A stretch of 64,000 nucleotides of DNA from Puffinus mauretanicus (taxonomy: Eukaryota; Chordata; Aves; Procellariiformes; Procellariidae). Where the stretch lies: positions 62,001 through 126,000 of the forward strand of contig JAJKFH010001094.1 in NCBI GenBank assembly GCA_023333565.1, given 5' to 3'. The translations under genes and the position numbers were made by a program. The notes below the pieces were generated by a model that was given only the letters and a program-made list of their open reading frames with translations, was not told the origin of the DNA and did no database searches. Shown piece after piece: positions 14,580 through 26,600 of the stretch (the first letter of the stretch is position 1; each line of letters starts with the position of its first letter).

Positions 14580-15905
14580 CCACACCTGGCATGCGGCGGC
14601 CTCGCCAGGCCCGGCCTCGGCTCTCCCTCACGACACCAGGCCTGCGGGCCAGCACCTTTCCACGCTCAGGCAGCCGCATGGCACCCTGCCCGCCCGTCCT
14701 GCCCATCCTCCATTTTGCTGGTTGGAGGGTCAGGCCTCGAAGCCCGGGCTGACTGGAAATCGTGAAGGCTCTCAGAGTAACGCCTTCTGGTCGCTTTGCC
14801 GAGGGCCCCTGTCCCCGAGGCATGAGCTCCGCTTTAGCACGGGTGCCATCACACGTCGCCGCCCCCTGTCCTCCTCCCACGCCACAGCTGTGACAGGGGA
14901 AGGCACCGAAGGGCGGCGAGGCCGCTCAGACCCGCCGCCCACCCGCCACGTCGGGCGCCCCCTCAGGCGCAGCCCGCCCCCGCCCGGCCCCCTGCGGGCG
15001 GGACCGCCGCGCCCCGCCCCGCCCCTCCCCCCGCGGACCACGTGGCCCGGGCGCCGCAGCGCCGCTGCGCAGGCGCCGTGCCCGCTCCCCCTGCCCGGCC
15101 GAGTCTGGGCTCTGGATCAAAATGGCGGCGGCCGGAGAGGGACCGGGAGGGAACGGGCGGTGCTGAGCGGGGAGGATGGCGGCGGCGAGCGGCTGCCGGA
15201 GGTGAGGCACAATGCCACGGGGAGCCGCGCGGTGAGACGTGGGCTGGGAGGGGGGCCGGGCTCGGTGTCACGGCGGCAGAGGGGAGGGGGCGAGACCGCC
15301 GACGTCCCCGCGGCGGGGTTCCCTGAGCTGGGACCGGGTGCGCGCCCCGCCGGCCCGGCAGCGCCCCGCGCCGGCTGCGGGCAGGCTCCTCCCGCACCCG
15401 CTTGGTCGCTCCCAGACCGCAGCTCCGCCGTTGCGGCGGGGCTGGGGCGCAGGCCCCCGCCGCCCCACAAGGCCTGCCGCCGCGGGGAGCGGCCCTTCTC
15501 CTCGTGCCGCTCCCGGGGGCGGTTGGGCCCAGGCCGCAGGGGTCCCAGGTCCGGAGCACCGGCAGCGGCCTCGCCTCTGCCTCTTCTCGCTGTCGGGTCC
15601 TGCCTTAACGCCCCCTCCCCTGCGGAGCGCTCCCCGCCCGGCCGGGGCGGTGTGGCCCCCCGTCGCTGGGCGGCAGCGGCTCCGGCGCCGCTCCCCGCGG
15701 AGCCCTCGGGGGTGTTGTTGGAGTCGCCTCACGCAGGAGCCGGTGCGGGGCTTGTGTTCCCGCTGCTGCGGTGCTCCCCTTGTGTCCGGCCGGTGCGAGA
15801 GCGACCGCACTCGCTCGCTGTGAGCTGCGGGGCTCCCGCTTGTGCGCCCCGGCGTTCGGCCCGTCTTTTGGCGGTTCCTGTGGCCTTGAGATTGCGGCCG
15901 GCCTG
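14580..15905. promoter_or_regulatory. CpG-island promoter of BTBD7, probably bidirectional
   Basis: This is the only long CG-dense stretch in an otherwise AT-rich window. Near its centre are a GC-box cluster (15011-15030), a palindromic E-box CCACGTGG (15038-15045), an NRF1-like TGCGCAGGCG (from 15066) and a YY1-like AAAATGGCGGC (from about 15119). This is the usual grammar of a TATA-less housekeeping promoter, with initiation expected close to or just before the YY1 site on the plus strand. The island extends about 450 bp upstream of these motifs, leaving room for a divergent start on the minus strand. In human, as I recall, BTBD7 and UNC79 are head to head with starts only a few hundred bases apart or less. 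The edges are judged by eye. Confidence 0.85.
15100..15201 (+). other. BTBD7: Probable non-coding exon 1 of BTBD7
   Basis: Exon 2 starts at an acceptor and holds the initiator ATG, so an upstream leader exon is required, and the CpG island is the obvious place. A good donor, GAG followed by GTGAGG, puts the exon end at 15201; a second donor, GCG followed by GTGAGA, would end it at 15231. The 5' edge is a guess based on promoter motifs just upstream. The exon contains two ATGs, at 15122 and 15176, both opening short upstream ORFs. Only a transcript alignment can fix the boundaries. Confidence 0.55.
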
Positions 15906-18900
15906 GGATGCGAGGTTTCATCTTGCTCCTCTCCATATAGGTGTTACTGCCGTGCTCCTGGAGAAACTTGGGGAGCTTTGTAGATGTTGTGCGTGCTTGT
16001 GCCTCTGGAATATTCCTGCTGCTGGTGGGATAGTGCTTTGCTGTTGGTTCATGCTTTTACTTGCTCTCCCCGGCCATCCCATTTGAGGCCGTTGGGTGAA
16101 AGATGACACACATGTCAAGTGCTAACATAAAATATGATAGTAAGATAATAAAATACGTGTTGATACGATGATACTTAAGTGTATAGCTTAGGGAATGTAG
16201 CATCGCTTCAGGCTTTGCTCCAAACCAGTGTAACAATACACAAATCTAAAATGTTTGGCAGATATACCACTGGGATGTGGTCACCTCAGGTTTTACCTTA
16301 TATTGTGTGCTCTGTTTTCATTTAGAAATTGAGAAAATAAAAATTGAAACTGAGATACAAAATTTTTGGTACTCATAACTTTTTTTGAGGCCCTGAGAAG
16401 CTTGATGAGTTAAAGCTTTACCCTCTTTGTCTGAAAGATGTTAGGGAAGAGGACTAGTCTTCTAAGATTCCCCTTTATTATTTCAAATATAAACTGTGGA
16501 CCACTGTCATCCTAGTTCTGTATTAGTATGCTTCTTACATGGGGAGGTGCAGGGAAGGGAATTCCAGTGAGTTTAGATCCCTCTCTATTCAAACCTTTTG
16601 CTTAAGAAATGAATTAAAATAATTCTTCCTCCTTTCTCCCCTCCTCCCCTTGTTGACTAAGAGTCTGCTACCAACATAATAAAATTAATCGTGTGAAGAT
16701 TATTTTTGAGGATGTGGAACAAGTGTCTTTTAGTAATGTACAGACTCTGTGGACCGTGGTGTTTAAAAGGCAAGGTCTGAGTGCTTATTTTGTAGAACAT
16801 CTGGATGAAGATAATGTATTGGAAAGGTATGGCTTGTGATGCTTTCTTCCTTCTTGGAATAATTTAATTCTCACTAGTCTTAGTTGATGGACCAAAGCAT
16901 AATTGAGCCATTTAAGAACTTGCTAGTTGGCTGCATCAAATAATGTTGTGTAAACATTACTATCTGTTCATGTTTATATGTAAACCTCTGATGACTGTCT
17001 TAGCGAATAAAGCTTGTATCTTAAGTTACAACATAAAGCTGCTGATTGCTCTGGTTTTTATTCAGATTTAAAGTTAGATTTGCATAGCTGGACTACATAC
17101 AGGTAATCCTGGAAATAGAGTTCAGTATTTTGTGTAGAATGTACAGCCAGTGTTTGTTTTTGTTCATTGGAGATGAGTCCTTTGTATTTCGGCTCAGCTG
17201 CACTAAGCATTGTTTTACTTGCTTTCAAACTTTAGCCAATATATAAATGGGTTTGACATTCTAATCTAATTTTGTATGTTGAAACATACAAGGAGCACAG
17301 ACACAAGTCATCTTGGATCATTTTCTGTGGCATTGTTGTAATTGCTGGCTCTTCTTTTTTTTTAAATCCTTGCCTCTTACTAATGTAAGTGAATTTTCTT
17401 CATATGTCCACATTCCCTTGCTGAGTCATAAATAGAGTAGTGGTGTGATGCTTATAGCTGGTATTGGCTGATTTGCAAAGAGTCATATATGAAAGAATAG
17501 AATTATTTTTATAAGCAATCCTGGAAGATTTGCATGGACTTGTCATAGTGATTTTTTTTTTTTTTTTCCCCTCTTGGTTTTCAAGCTTGTTTGAGAAGCT
17601 CAAAACTTTGTGTTGTGAAGGTATGTTGCTCATTCTTAAATTACAGTAGAGTATGCTGTCTGCAGCCAGCTGTTTGAATTTAATTCAGTGGGGCTGTCAG
17701 AGCTTGATGAATAGTCTAACAAAATATTGAGTCTTCATTTTGAAAGCAGCCTCTCAAGTTGCTGCATACATGATGTCAGGTTTACAGCTGTCTCTGATGA
17801 CAATTAACCTAGAGGCTTGCAGGGGATGAATTCTAGGCTTGGACAATGTCTTCCTCTGTCCTGCTTTACAGGCTGCCTTGGTGTTGTGGTATCTTGTGGT
17901 CCTGCACGTGGCCATAGGAGGAGGTATGATGCTAGCCCTGCCCCTCCTGCCACCCTGATGCTAGTTTGGTCTTGATATACCAGACTACATGCAAGAAAAG
18001 GGGAGTGTATTCTGGTATCTTGGCTGCACAGCGCTGACCAAGATAGTCGTGGCCTTTCAGAGGCAAAAAGTAAGATGCATCAAAAAAACCTGTGGACATC
18101 TTGCATGGACTGCATGTAGTTCACATTAATCAAACAAAAGATCTATAGATAAAATGTGAGAACTCTTAAGAAGAAATAACCATGTTCTTAATAATGCTAA
18201 TGAGAATTTGACTGCTCTTATAGCAAATCCTGTTACAAAACTGCTAGTCTTAACTCTAAATTTTATTCTTGGTTTTTTTTTTTCTGAACATATTTACATG
18301 TGTTTTGATTTCTGTTACCAGATCAATGGCTTGTACCATTTTTTCACACAAGTCTGGAAAACTGATGCACAAACTTTATTGTGCATGCAGTGGAGACTGG
18401 GAATCCTAGTTCAGATGTGAGTGTTAGATGAGCTTCTAGTGAGTCATGTAGTTATTGACCTGTTTCATTACCCAGGTTCTTCCAAGAATAAGACTTGTCA
18501 ATGTATCTTTAAATCTTTGGACAGAAGCTATTGTGGATTTTTAGAATGCTCTTTCATATGTTGGCTTACCAGTATGCCATATAACAAGAAGGGACTGCAG
18601 ATGCAAAGTTTGATGCTAGTCTTGCATTTTGCGCCTATCCAGTCTGTCCTGCATGTCTCCCAAGAAGGATGCCAATTGTAATGATGCCTTCTGTATAATG
18701 AATGGATGCTAGGAGATCTGAAATCCTTGTGTGTTTTATGTAGAAACAGTGAAAATTGTGTGTTGGGAAGAGTAGAAATGAGCAAGAGGAAAAATGGATA
18801 GGAAGGAGTTGAATATCAATGATGGTGTATGCAACACTTGTTTCATACCTTGCTGTCTGAAGTTCCGTAAAGTTTTAGCATTTTGCTTTCATCATCTTAT

Positions 18901-20650
18901 TCTCTGTGGTGTTTTAGTTTCCAGTGTTCAAGCAAAGAGATCAGATCATGTCAGAGGTTCACCCTGAAACTAAAAGGAGTCCGAAGTATCTCACTTCTTT
19001 GTCCTTGGGACTATGGCGGATAGCTTTCTTGCTTTATAAGGATGCCCATGAGGTTCTTGATAGATGCTCAGTGGCAAAATTGGCTTAAACACTTGCAGTC
19101 TGCAGCTGCTTTTTCCTGCACAGTCCCCTCAGCTGTGTTGGTAGAGCTGTTTACATGGCTTCACTCTGAAGCGTTGCAGGAAGCTGTTCTGTCTGAAAAA
19201 TAAATCACTAAAGCACAAAGTAACTTCAGATCAGGTCCCTGATCTGGATCATCACATTGCTATGGAAAGTTTGTTTGCTGGTACAGTGTAGAGGCGAGGT
19301 CAGGTAGGTAAAGGGGATCTGGGGTGGGATGGTGTTGTCTAAAGTGTGTTGGATTGAAGTACATACATAACTATGTACTTAGTTAAATTTAAATCTGATT
19401 TGATTGCTCCATTGGGTGTAAGTGTTGTGCAAGGTTACACCAAACACTACTGAATGTGTACTTTTAGCAACTGGTGGGCTTGCAGACAAGTGTTCAGTCT
19501 CTTGAGGATTTTTCTGTCATCAATGTGACAGAATTTCTCTAAATGAAAAATAGGAATTACCATGTTATACCAGAGTGATAAAACATGCAAAAAAATTTAA
19601 CAGCAGTCAAAACTGATTAAGAAGAAGAAACTTTCAGTAAGGTTATAGGGGTGTAACATTTGAGGGTAACATCTTCCTAAATCAGTTTCTAAGTTGCATA
19701 AGTATCTTCTGGAGATCTTGCTTTATTTTTCAATAAATACGTTCTAACGTATCTAACATTAGCTGTTATCTGTATAAATGTCTGATAATAAATCCTATTT
19801 GATCTTTGTCCTCAAATCTTGTCTGAATTCAGTGGTCATACTGTATGCTCTGTATGACACTCAAACTTCATTGTATGTTGAGTTCTTCCTGTATTAGAAA
19901 GACTGGATTTTTTTTTTCTTCTGTCCCTCTTTGTTTTTTCTTACCTATCACATCCTGTTTCCGTCCCACTATAGTAAATTGTAAAGGGCAGAATTTAATT
20001 TTTTAAAATCTCTCTTAAAGAATCTCTTTCCAGTGCTGCTGTTACTGCCATTCCCTATCTTCTTAAAGAACCTTTTTATTTCTACGCTGTCCTCTTTGAT
20101 ATAGGATTATTTCAGTATGCTAACTTGCAGCTTTTAAGATTAATCTGTTCTTCCTGGCATTCTTCATCACTTCAAATCTTAAGTGTTATCTACTGGGAAG
20201 TACTTTAGAGATACATCAAGCTAGTTAATGGTATGCAAAACTCCACTCTAATTTGGAAGCCTTGTCTAAGATCTGCTAAAACTCTGTTTCAGGATAATTG
20301 TATTTTACAATACATTTTACACTTCTACTGATGGTAACGATGGCTAAACTCAAAGGGAGTTCGTTGAAACGATGTAATAAATGACTGCTTTGGTTGGGTG
20401 TGTTATTTTGTGACCTGGTACTTGCAGAAGCTCTGTGTGAGCAGTAGAGCTGCAAAATATGTCTGTGTGTGCTCACATATGTGTGTTAGACTTTAGTTTG
20501 GGTCAGAGAAGACTGTTCTTTCTTACAGTCCAACTCTGAGATTTGAATCAAGGTTTGGAATACAAAAAGCAGGAATACCAAGGTCTTATCAAACCTTAGT
20601 GAACTCATACCTATTTATATGCAAATTTGAGTGACCAAGTAGATCACATT

Positions 20651-20692
20651 GCATTAGTGAGAAATTAGAATGCATTAGTGAGAAATTAGAAT
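20651..20692. repeat. 21-bp tandem duplication
   Basis: GCATTAGTGAGAAATTAGAAT occurs twice head to tail (20651-20671 and 20672-20692). It lies in intron 1 and looks like a simple slippage duplication. Confidence 0.9.
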
Positions 20693-23600
20693 GCTGCTTT
20701 TCTTATCATCATCTGCTATCCCAGGTCTTTGTACTGCAATGAAGTATGTAAAACACTTCTGTGATGGGTAGGTTATTCTAATTGCTTTAAAAATAATCAC
20801 TGTGAGTGACAGAAGTTTGTTTTTGTACTTTTCCTCCTGATGCCAATATTGGAAATGCTGCTTGAGAGCTGACTAAAAAGCCTTCTGAAATAACAAATCC
20901 AATCAGAATGCAATGAGACAATATTTTCTGGGCTTGTGCTACCTTAATCTTTCAACTTTTTTGATCTTCGCTTGCTTTAGCTTTGTTCTCATGATGACTC
21001 GATATAAAGGGGGTGGGGGGGAAAGTGGTTCCTTGACTATTGGCACTGAGGAATTGGGTTTGCTGTGGATTTGGTGATCGTTGACTTAGTCTAGGAAGAT
21101 GCAAGTCCTATTTGAAGCCTTTCTGCTGCTGTGCTAATTATAGTGCTCATCCATGTAAATTCTATAGTGTTTAATATGAGGTTGTTCTGAAGTACTTTGT
21201 ACAAGTGGAGGCATTTAGAGGTTTTCTCTCATGTATCCAGAAGTCTGTTTCTTAAAATATATAGAAAGTTATACCTCTGAAGCTCCTTGTGATATTTAAC
21301 TGAATGACCAGAAGATTTCATCTTGGAGAAGGAAGGAGTATAGGCATATACATAGTGGAATTTTGTATTATCCATTAAAAAAAAAAAAAATTGCAGGCTA
21401 ATCAAGTATAGGAATATGTTAAAGGCTGATGTCCTATACTTTGGCTTATCCTGTAATGGGCATCTCAATTTCAAATGTCTCAAGAGGTGAAATGAAATAC
21501 ATATAAAATCTCTAGAATGTGGGCAGAGAAGATAACGTTAACAGGTTCATGGATTTCTTTAAAGTCATTCTAGCAGTGACTACAGCTCACTGAAATACAA
21601 TCAAATTGCTTGTACTCACATTTTAAGTTGAAGATACCTTTGTCAGTCTGTAACGAGGTACTTCTAGGAAGTTTTTGAAATGGGTTGTTTATTGTACTTC
21701 AGACACTAGCATGGTGGAAGAATGCTGAGTTGACAAAATGCACACTCGAGACAGGAAGTTTTATATTATTCAGTGTAGTGACTGCCTTCATGCTGAACGA
21801 GGAAGAATCTAAGCTGTGTCAGTATTTTTCAGCTCCTGAGAGGCAACAGTTGTTACTGGTGAGCTGGATGTAGCACATAATTCCTACAAAGGAATGTATA
21901 TAACAGCATGAGGAGTTGCTGGTCAGTGTCATTGTGCGTCCTCCCACTCAAAATGGGAGGACTAAATATCTCCATCTCCTCTGCAGTTTATTTTCATGAG
22001 TGATTTGGGGGTTTAGCTTATCTAAATTTTGGATAAGAATGTGTGTTTACTGCCTCAAATTCTCAAATCCCAACTTGGCTGACTTTTTTTTGTATAGCCA
22101 GAGATAATATTTAAGAGAATAATTTTCTGTCTTTTTTTTAAATAAAAAGATACATGATTTGGATGAGAAAGTACCTCCCACTTCTTACTTGGTCATTAAA
22201 ATCTCTGTAGAGTTTAGACCTGTATTAAACACTCCTGGAAATGTGCATTTGGACTTGAAATGCCAAAATATCCTTCTAGCATAGTAAGGTTGTCATAGAG
22301 TACAAGATTATCCCCTCTCTAATGGTACTTTGTAGTTCTATACACAAACCTGAAGACTTGGTAACCCCTGGTAAAGTGACTCTTGCATGTATTTGTTCAC
22401 TGAATCAAAGGTGCTTTTCTTTAACTGCATTTAACCAAGATCTTTGATGCTGTAACCCAGACATTTACTATTTAAAGTTGGTTTTCAGGCTTAAATTACA
22501 AGGCTTCTGAAAATGACATTACTCAGAAGTACAGCCCTAAAGCAAACTTTCCAAAAGATCTGTCCATACTACTCAGGGCTTTTCCATTTTAAGGAAGATA
22601 AAATTTGTTTTGTCTTACTGTAAGTTTCTCAAGACATTTTAGTTTCTGTGCTGAGAATATCTAAAGTAATTTTGTTACTGTGGAGTTCCTCAGTTGATTA
22701 TTGGCTCAAAATTTGGATTAGCAGACTTGTGCTGATCTAGATATTTCCCCACCACCATCCTGGGGATCTACTTCCCTTTCCTCTTCTCCCTTCATTCTGT
22801 TTTTAGCTACCAACTTCTTATTTTGGAGAATTAAATTAGAAAATGTCAGATTTTGTGACTGGGTGTTATGTGCATCAAGGCTGAATTGTATTAAGCATTA
22901 GCGATCTTCAACAGTAATGAGAAAGCTTATTTAAACATCTTGTGAATCTGAGTTTCATCCTTGTTTTAAATTTGGAAGGAAATGGAACTTGCCTTTTCTT
23001 TTTTTCCACATGCACAAGGTTAACTTTTTTCCTTTAAGTTAAAATGCACCTTTTATTTTTGTTAGTCTGAAAACTGATCCAGCTAAAAACTGTTCTTGTT
23101 CATTGAATATGAATGTGCAAGTAGAAAATGGAGAGTTGAGTGGGAATGATCATCTGGGTAGAGAGGGAAGTGAGATTGCTTTTTTTGGTGGCAATGTTGA
23201 CTTTTTTTCCATCTGTTGATGAACTTCTCAATGGAAGAATCAAAGGAGGTTTGGTAAGTATAGCACACACTGGCAAAGGTTTCCCTTTCTGCCTTTCGCA
23301 CTTGCTTTGAGTGTGAAACAGTAGTAGTATCAAGGATGGTTGTGGGTAAGAGAGAAAGATGAACAAAATTTGGTCTAAAATGAGATTAAGAGCAATAGGA
23401 TGTTTTAATGGAGTATCTCCTCTAATTAGTACAATCCAACAGACTTTCCTCCTAAAACTTTTGATTTCTTTGAAAAATCTATTTTTTCGGATGTTCTGGG
23501 GCAGCTGAAAAGCTTCAAATCTTGTGGAGGGAGAGGGAAGAGTTAAGGCCTATCATCAGTCTGCTCAAAGGGCAGATTTGCTTTAGCAAATAGTTAAACA

Positions 23601-26600
23601 AAAAACCACCCCACAAGCTCTCATAACTGTGCAATCTTAAAAAGTCTGAGCACATGAAGTATGTGTAGATATTGCTGAATTAATTAAATTAAATGTATAA
23701 ATGATTGGTGCATCTGTTTTTAGGAACAATATGTGATGTCAACATGTGTGATGCTCCTTTGACTGTTCTGTAGAACTTGCATGTTCATGTTACAGGACAA
23801 AAAATGAACGCTTTAGAAATGCGGAGAGAGCTTGTTGCAGGAAATCTGGAAGACATAACTTCCTTTTCTTGCCAAGGGGAAAATGTAAACAAAGCTCCAA
23901 CATAATTGTAGACTAACTACTAGACTGGTTTTCTGACTAAGCCTTTCCTTCCTTAATTGATTGCTTTTATCATTAAGAAAGTGTATTTTCTGTTTCATTT
24001 GAAATGGATTTCTGTATTTTTGGGCAGGACACACCTCAAAGTTTGTGAGCATTTAGTTCTCGCTACGCTTGCATGGAATCTAAATGTAGGTATTACTGAA
24101 GGTAACCACTGAAGCTGAAGTTACTGGTGTAACTTTTGAGAGTTCTGATAGTTTGTGGGAGTATCTGAAGTTTGCTTGTGCGGGGAAGCATTGCAATACT
24201 AGTGTACTTTGTGACTGTACATGCTTTCATGTGCATGTACTAAAATATCAGTCTTCAAAACAGTTGAAATCTTTGAAGTGTGTGGCATAGAAAGATCTCT
24301 TGGTATCAGATGTTATGATATAAATGTTACTTGTTGAAGTCAGTGTGGCTCTTAAAATTTTCCGCTGAAGTGAATGAATTTAAATTGACCATGTAGAAAA
24401 GCCCAGCCAAAGGAGAAATCTTTTAAATGTGCAAGCTTTTAAATAACTGTTAAAATCTTACAACTGATTTATACAAACAGGCATAAGATCACCATGTTAG
24501 TTGTGTTTTTGCATGTTAAAAGCATCTAAATAAAAGGAAAACAGCCTGTGGGTTTGACCAGGAATTTCAGACTTGCTCAGGGTGGCAGCAGTCCATAACC
24601 AGTTTACAAGCTTTCGAATGAGTCAACTGTTGTATAAATACCGTGCACGATGAATTTTCCAGTTTAATTTTGTATTGCTGCCTGCTTCAGTGAGCAGAGT
24701 AGGCCTAGGAGTGACTGTAGATGTTAGGAGACAAGGGGAAAAGGTAGAGAGTGAACACTGAAACCTGAGCCTCAGAAAGGTGGCTGCAAAGTAGGGCTGT
24801 CCCTGTGTGCCTGGGGCCAGGCTGGAGTGACTTGTTGAGGCTGAGCCTGAGCTCAGAGAGAACGAGAAGGATGACTATAAGGGTATAGTTTTGTGGAGTT
24901 GTGAGGCAGTTTAATAGCAATAGTCTGCTCTCTTTGTATCGATAGCTGTGGGTTCCTCTTCCAGTTGTAGCTGACTATCAGACCGACCTGCAAGAATTCC
25001 TTTTTTCCTGTCTGTTACCTGTCACCCCCTCCAGGAGTGGGGTAATGGATGAGCCATCTGAAATGACTTGTTCTGTGATCATACAATCTCTGTATGTAGT
25101 GTGAGGGGAAGCAGGAAAACCCCCTGGCTAGAGCAGCAGAGCGAGGGGAAGGTACAGCCTGTTAGTTTGACTTTAGTGGTAGTGTCAGATCACCCTGATG
25201 TACCTGTGAAGAGCTGACAGGCAGGGAGTCCTGCATACACAGTTAGCTTCTCTCCATCGGTGGAAGAATTTACTGGATTAAGGGGAATATATTAAAATGC
25301 ACATAGGCTTGGCATTGTATTTTTTTTTTCCCCATATGACTAATGCCTAGATGCATGTATTCTGTCACTGCAAATTTAAAATCTTCCAAGCCTCCAAAAA
25401 AGTAACAACCCCCATGGACCTCTTTAGTAGTAATGGCTGCTATCTGAAGGGTTGTTAACCAAGGCCTAGTTGAAGGGAGGAACAAACTGCACAAATACAG
25501 AGCAAAAGTAGTACAGGCCAAAGAAGAAACAGCAGATCTAGCTTCTAGCAGAAGAATAGCTAACTAGATAGAGTGAGCACTGCAGTGGTGAATCCTAGTG
25601 GCAGTTTCTGCTAGGACTGCCCTTGCTTTGCAGACAATTTGAAGGTAATCTTTTTCTTACTGTGAATTTTTAAGAACTATGTAGGAGAAATGGCATATTG
25701 CAAGAGTGGTCTTATAGCTACCAACTTACATGAAGATGTTTACATTGAAAGTGGTAGTTGCCTGAATGAAGAATAGAGGCAATGCTGTACTTAAGGGCAG
25801 AAGGTGTTGCAGCCATGTGAGAGGATCAGCCAAAAACAAACATGGTCCAGTCAGGTCCCTGATAAGTCTTATGTGGTTTCCCGTTCTGCTAGAATGAAAG
25901 GGAACAGCTCTGCCGTAGGAATGAGTGCATGGGACTGGGAATGTTTATTTTTTGAAGGCTGTGACAACTCACCATTAGTCAAACCGCATGTTGCATTTGA
26001 CTGTGGGGAGCAACCAGCCTTTTCTTGCTGTTCTTCCCTCCCCTGGTGACATTCCTTGGGTCGTTTGGTAAACTGGTGCAGGGAGCTAATTACACTGGAG
26101 AGAAAAATCCTGCAGAAGAGAATATCCTCATTTGGTTACTGACACGGTGGTGGAGCTTTGGGAAGATGGTGGTAGTAGCTGAGGTGAGCACTGCTGCTGA
26201 AGAAACATGCGTGGAACCACAGTGTCAGTGAACCAACTTGTTTTTGCATACACCAAATAATGCATTTTGAATCCAGATTGGAACTGTGCTTTGGTTGGAT
26301 CCAAGACTTGTCGTGGCCTGTGACTATTATTGTAGAAACTATTTAAATTGTAGCTGAAATGTGTCAGTTTTATGGCTGTGTCTTCATGCTTTCTTGAATG
26401 AGGAAAATCAATGTTTCTTTAATAAAATTCCTGATATGTCTCCTGAAATGGACTGGACTAGATTACATTTTAAGTTCTTTACCACGCCTTTCTGTGTTCC
26501 ACCTTACAGTTTTTCTATGGTAAATAGATGAATCTGTAAGTCTTAAATGAATAAGAGATGATGCTAGCAACTGATACATCAAACTTTTGTTATATTGAAA

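Noticed and set aside
14548..16086. A 512-codon plus-strand ORF and several large ORFs on both strands
   Set aside because: They fall in the CpG island, where GC-rich codons make stops rare. The proline, arginine and alanine-rich products have no family resemblance, and the frame runs across the probable exon 1 and its donor.
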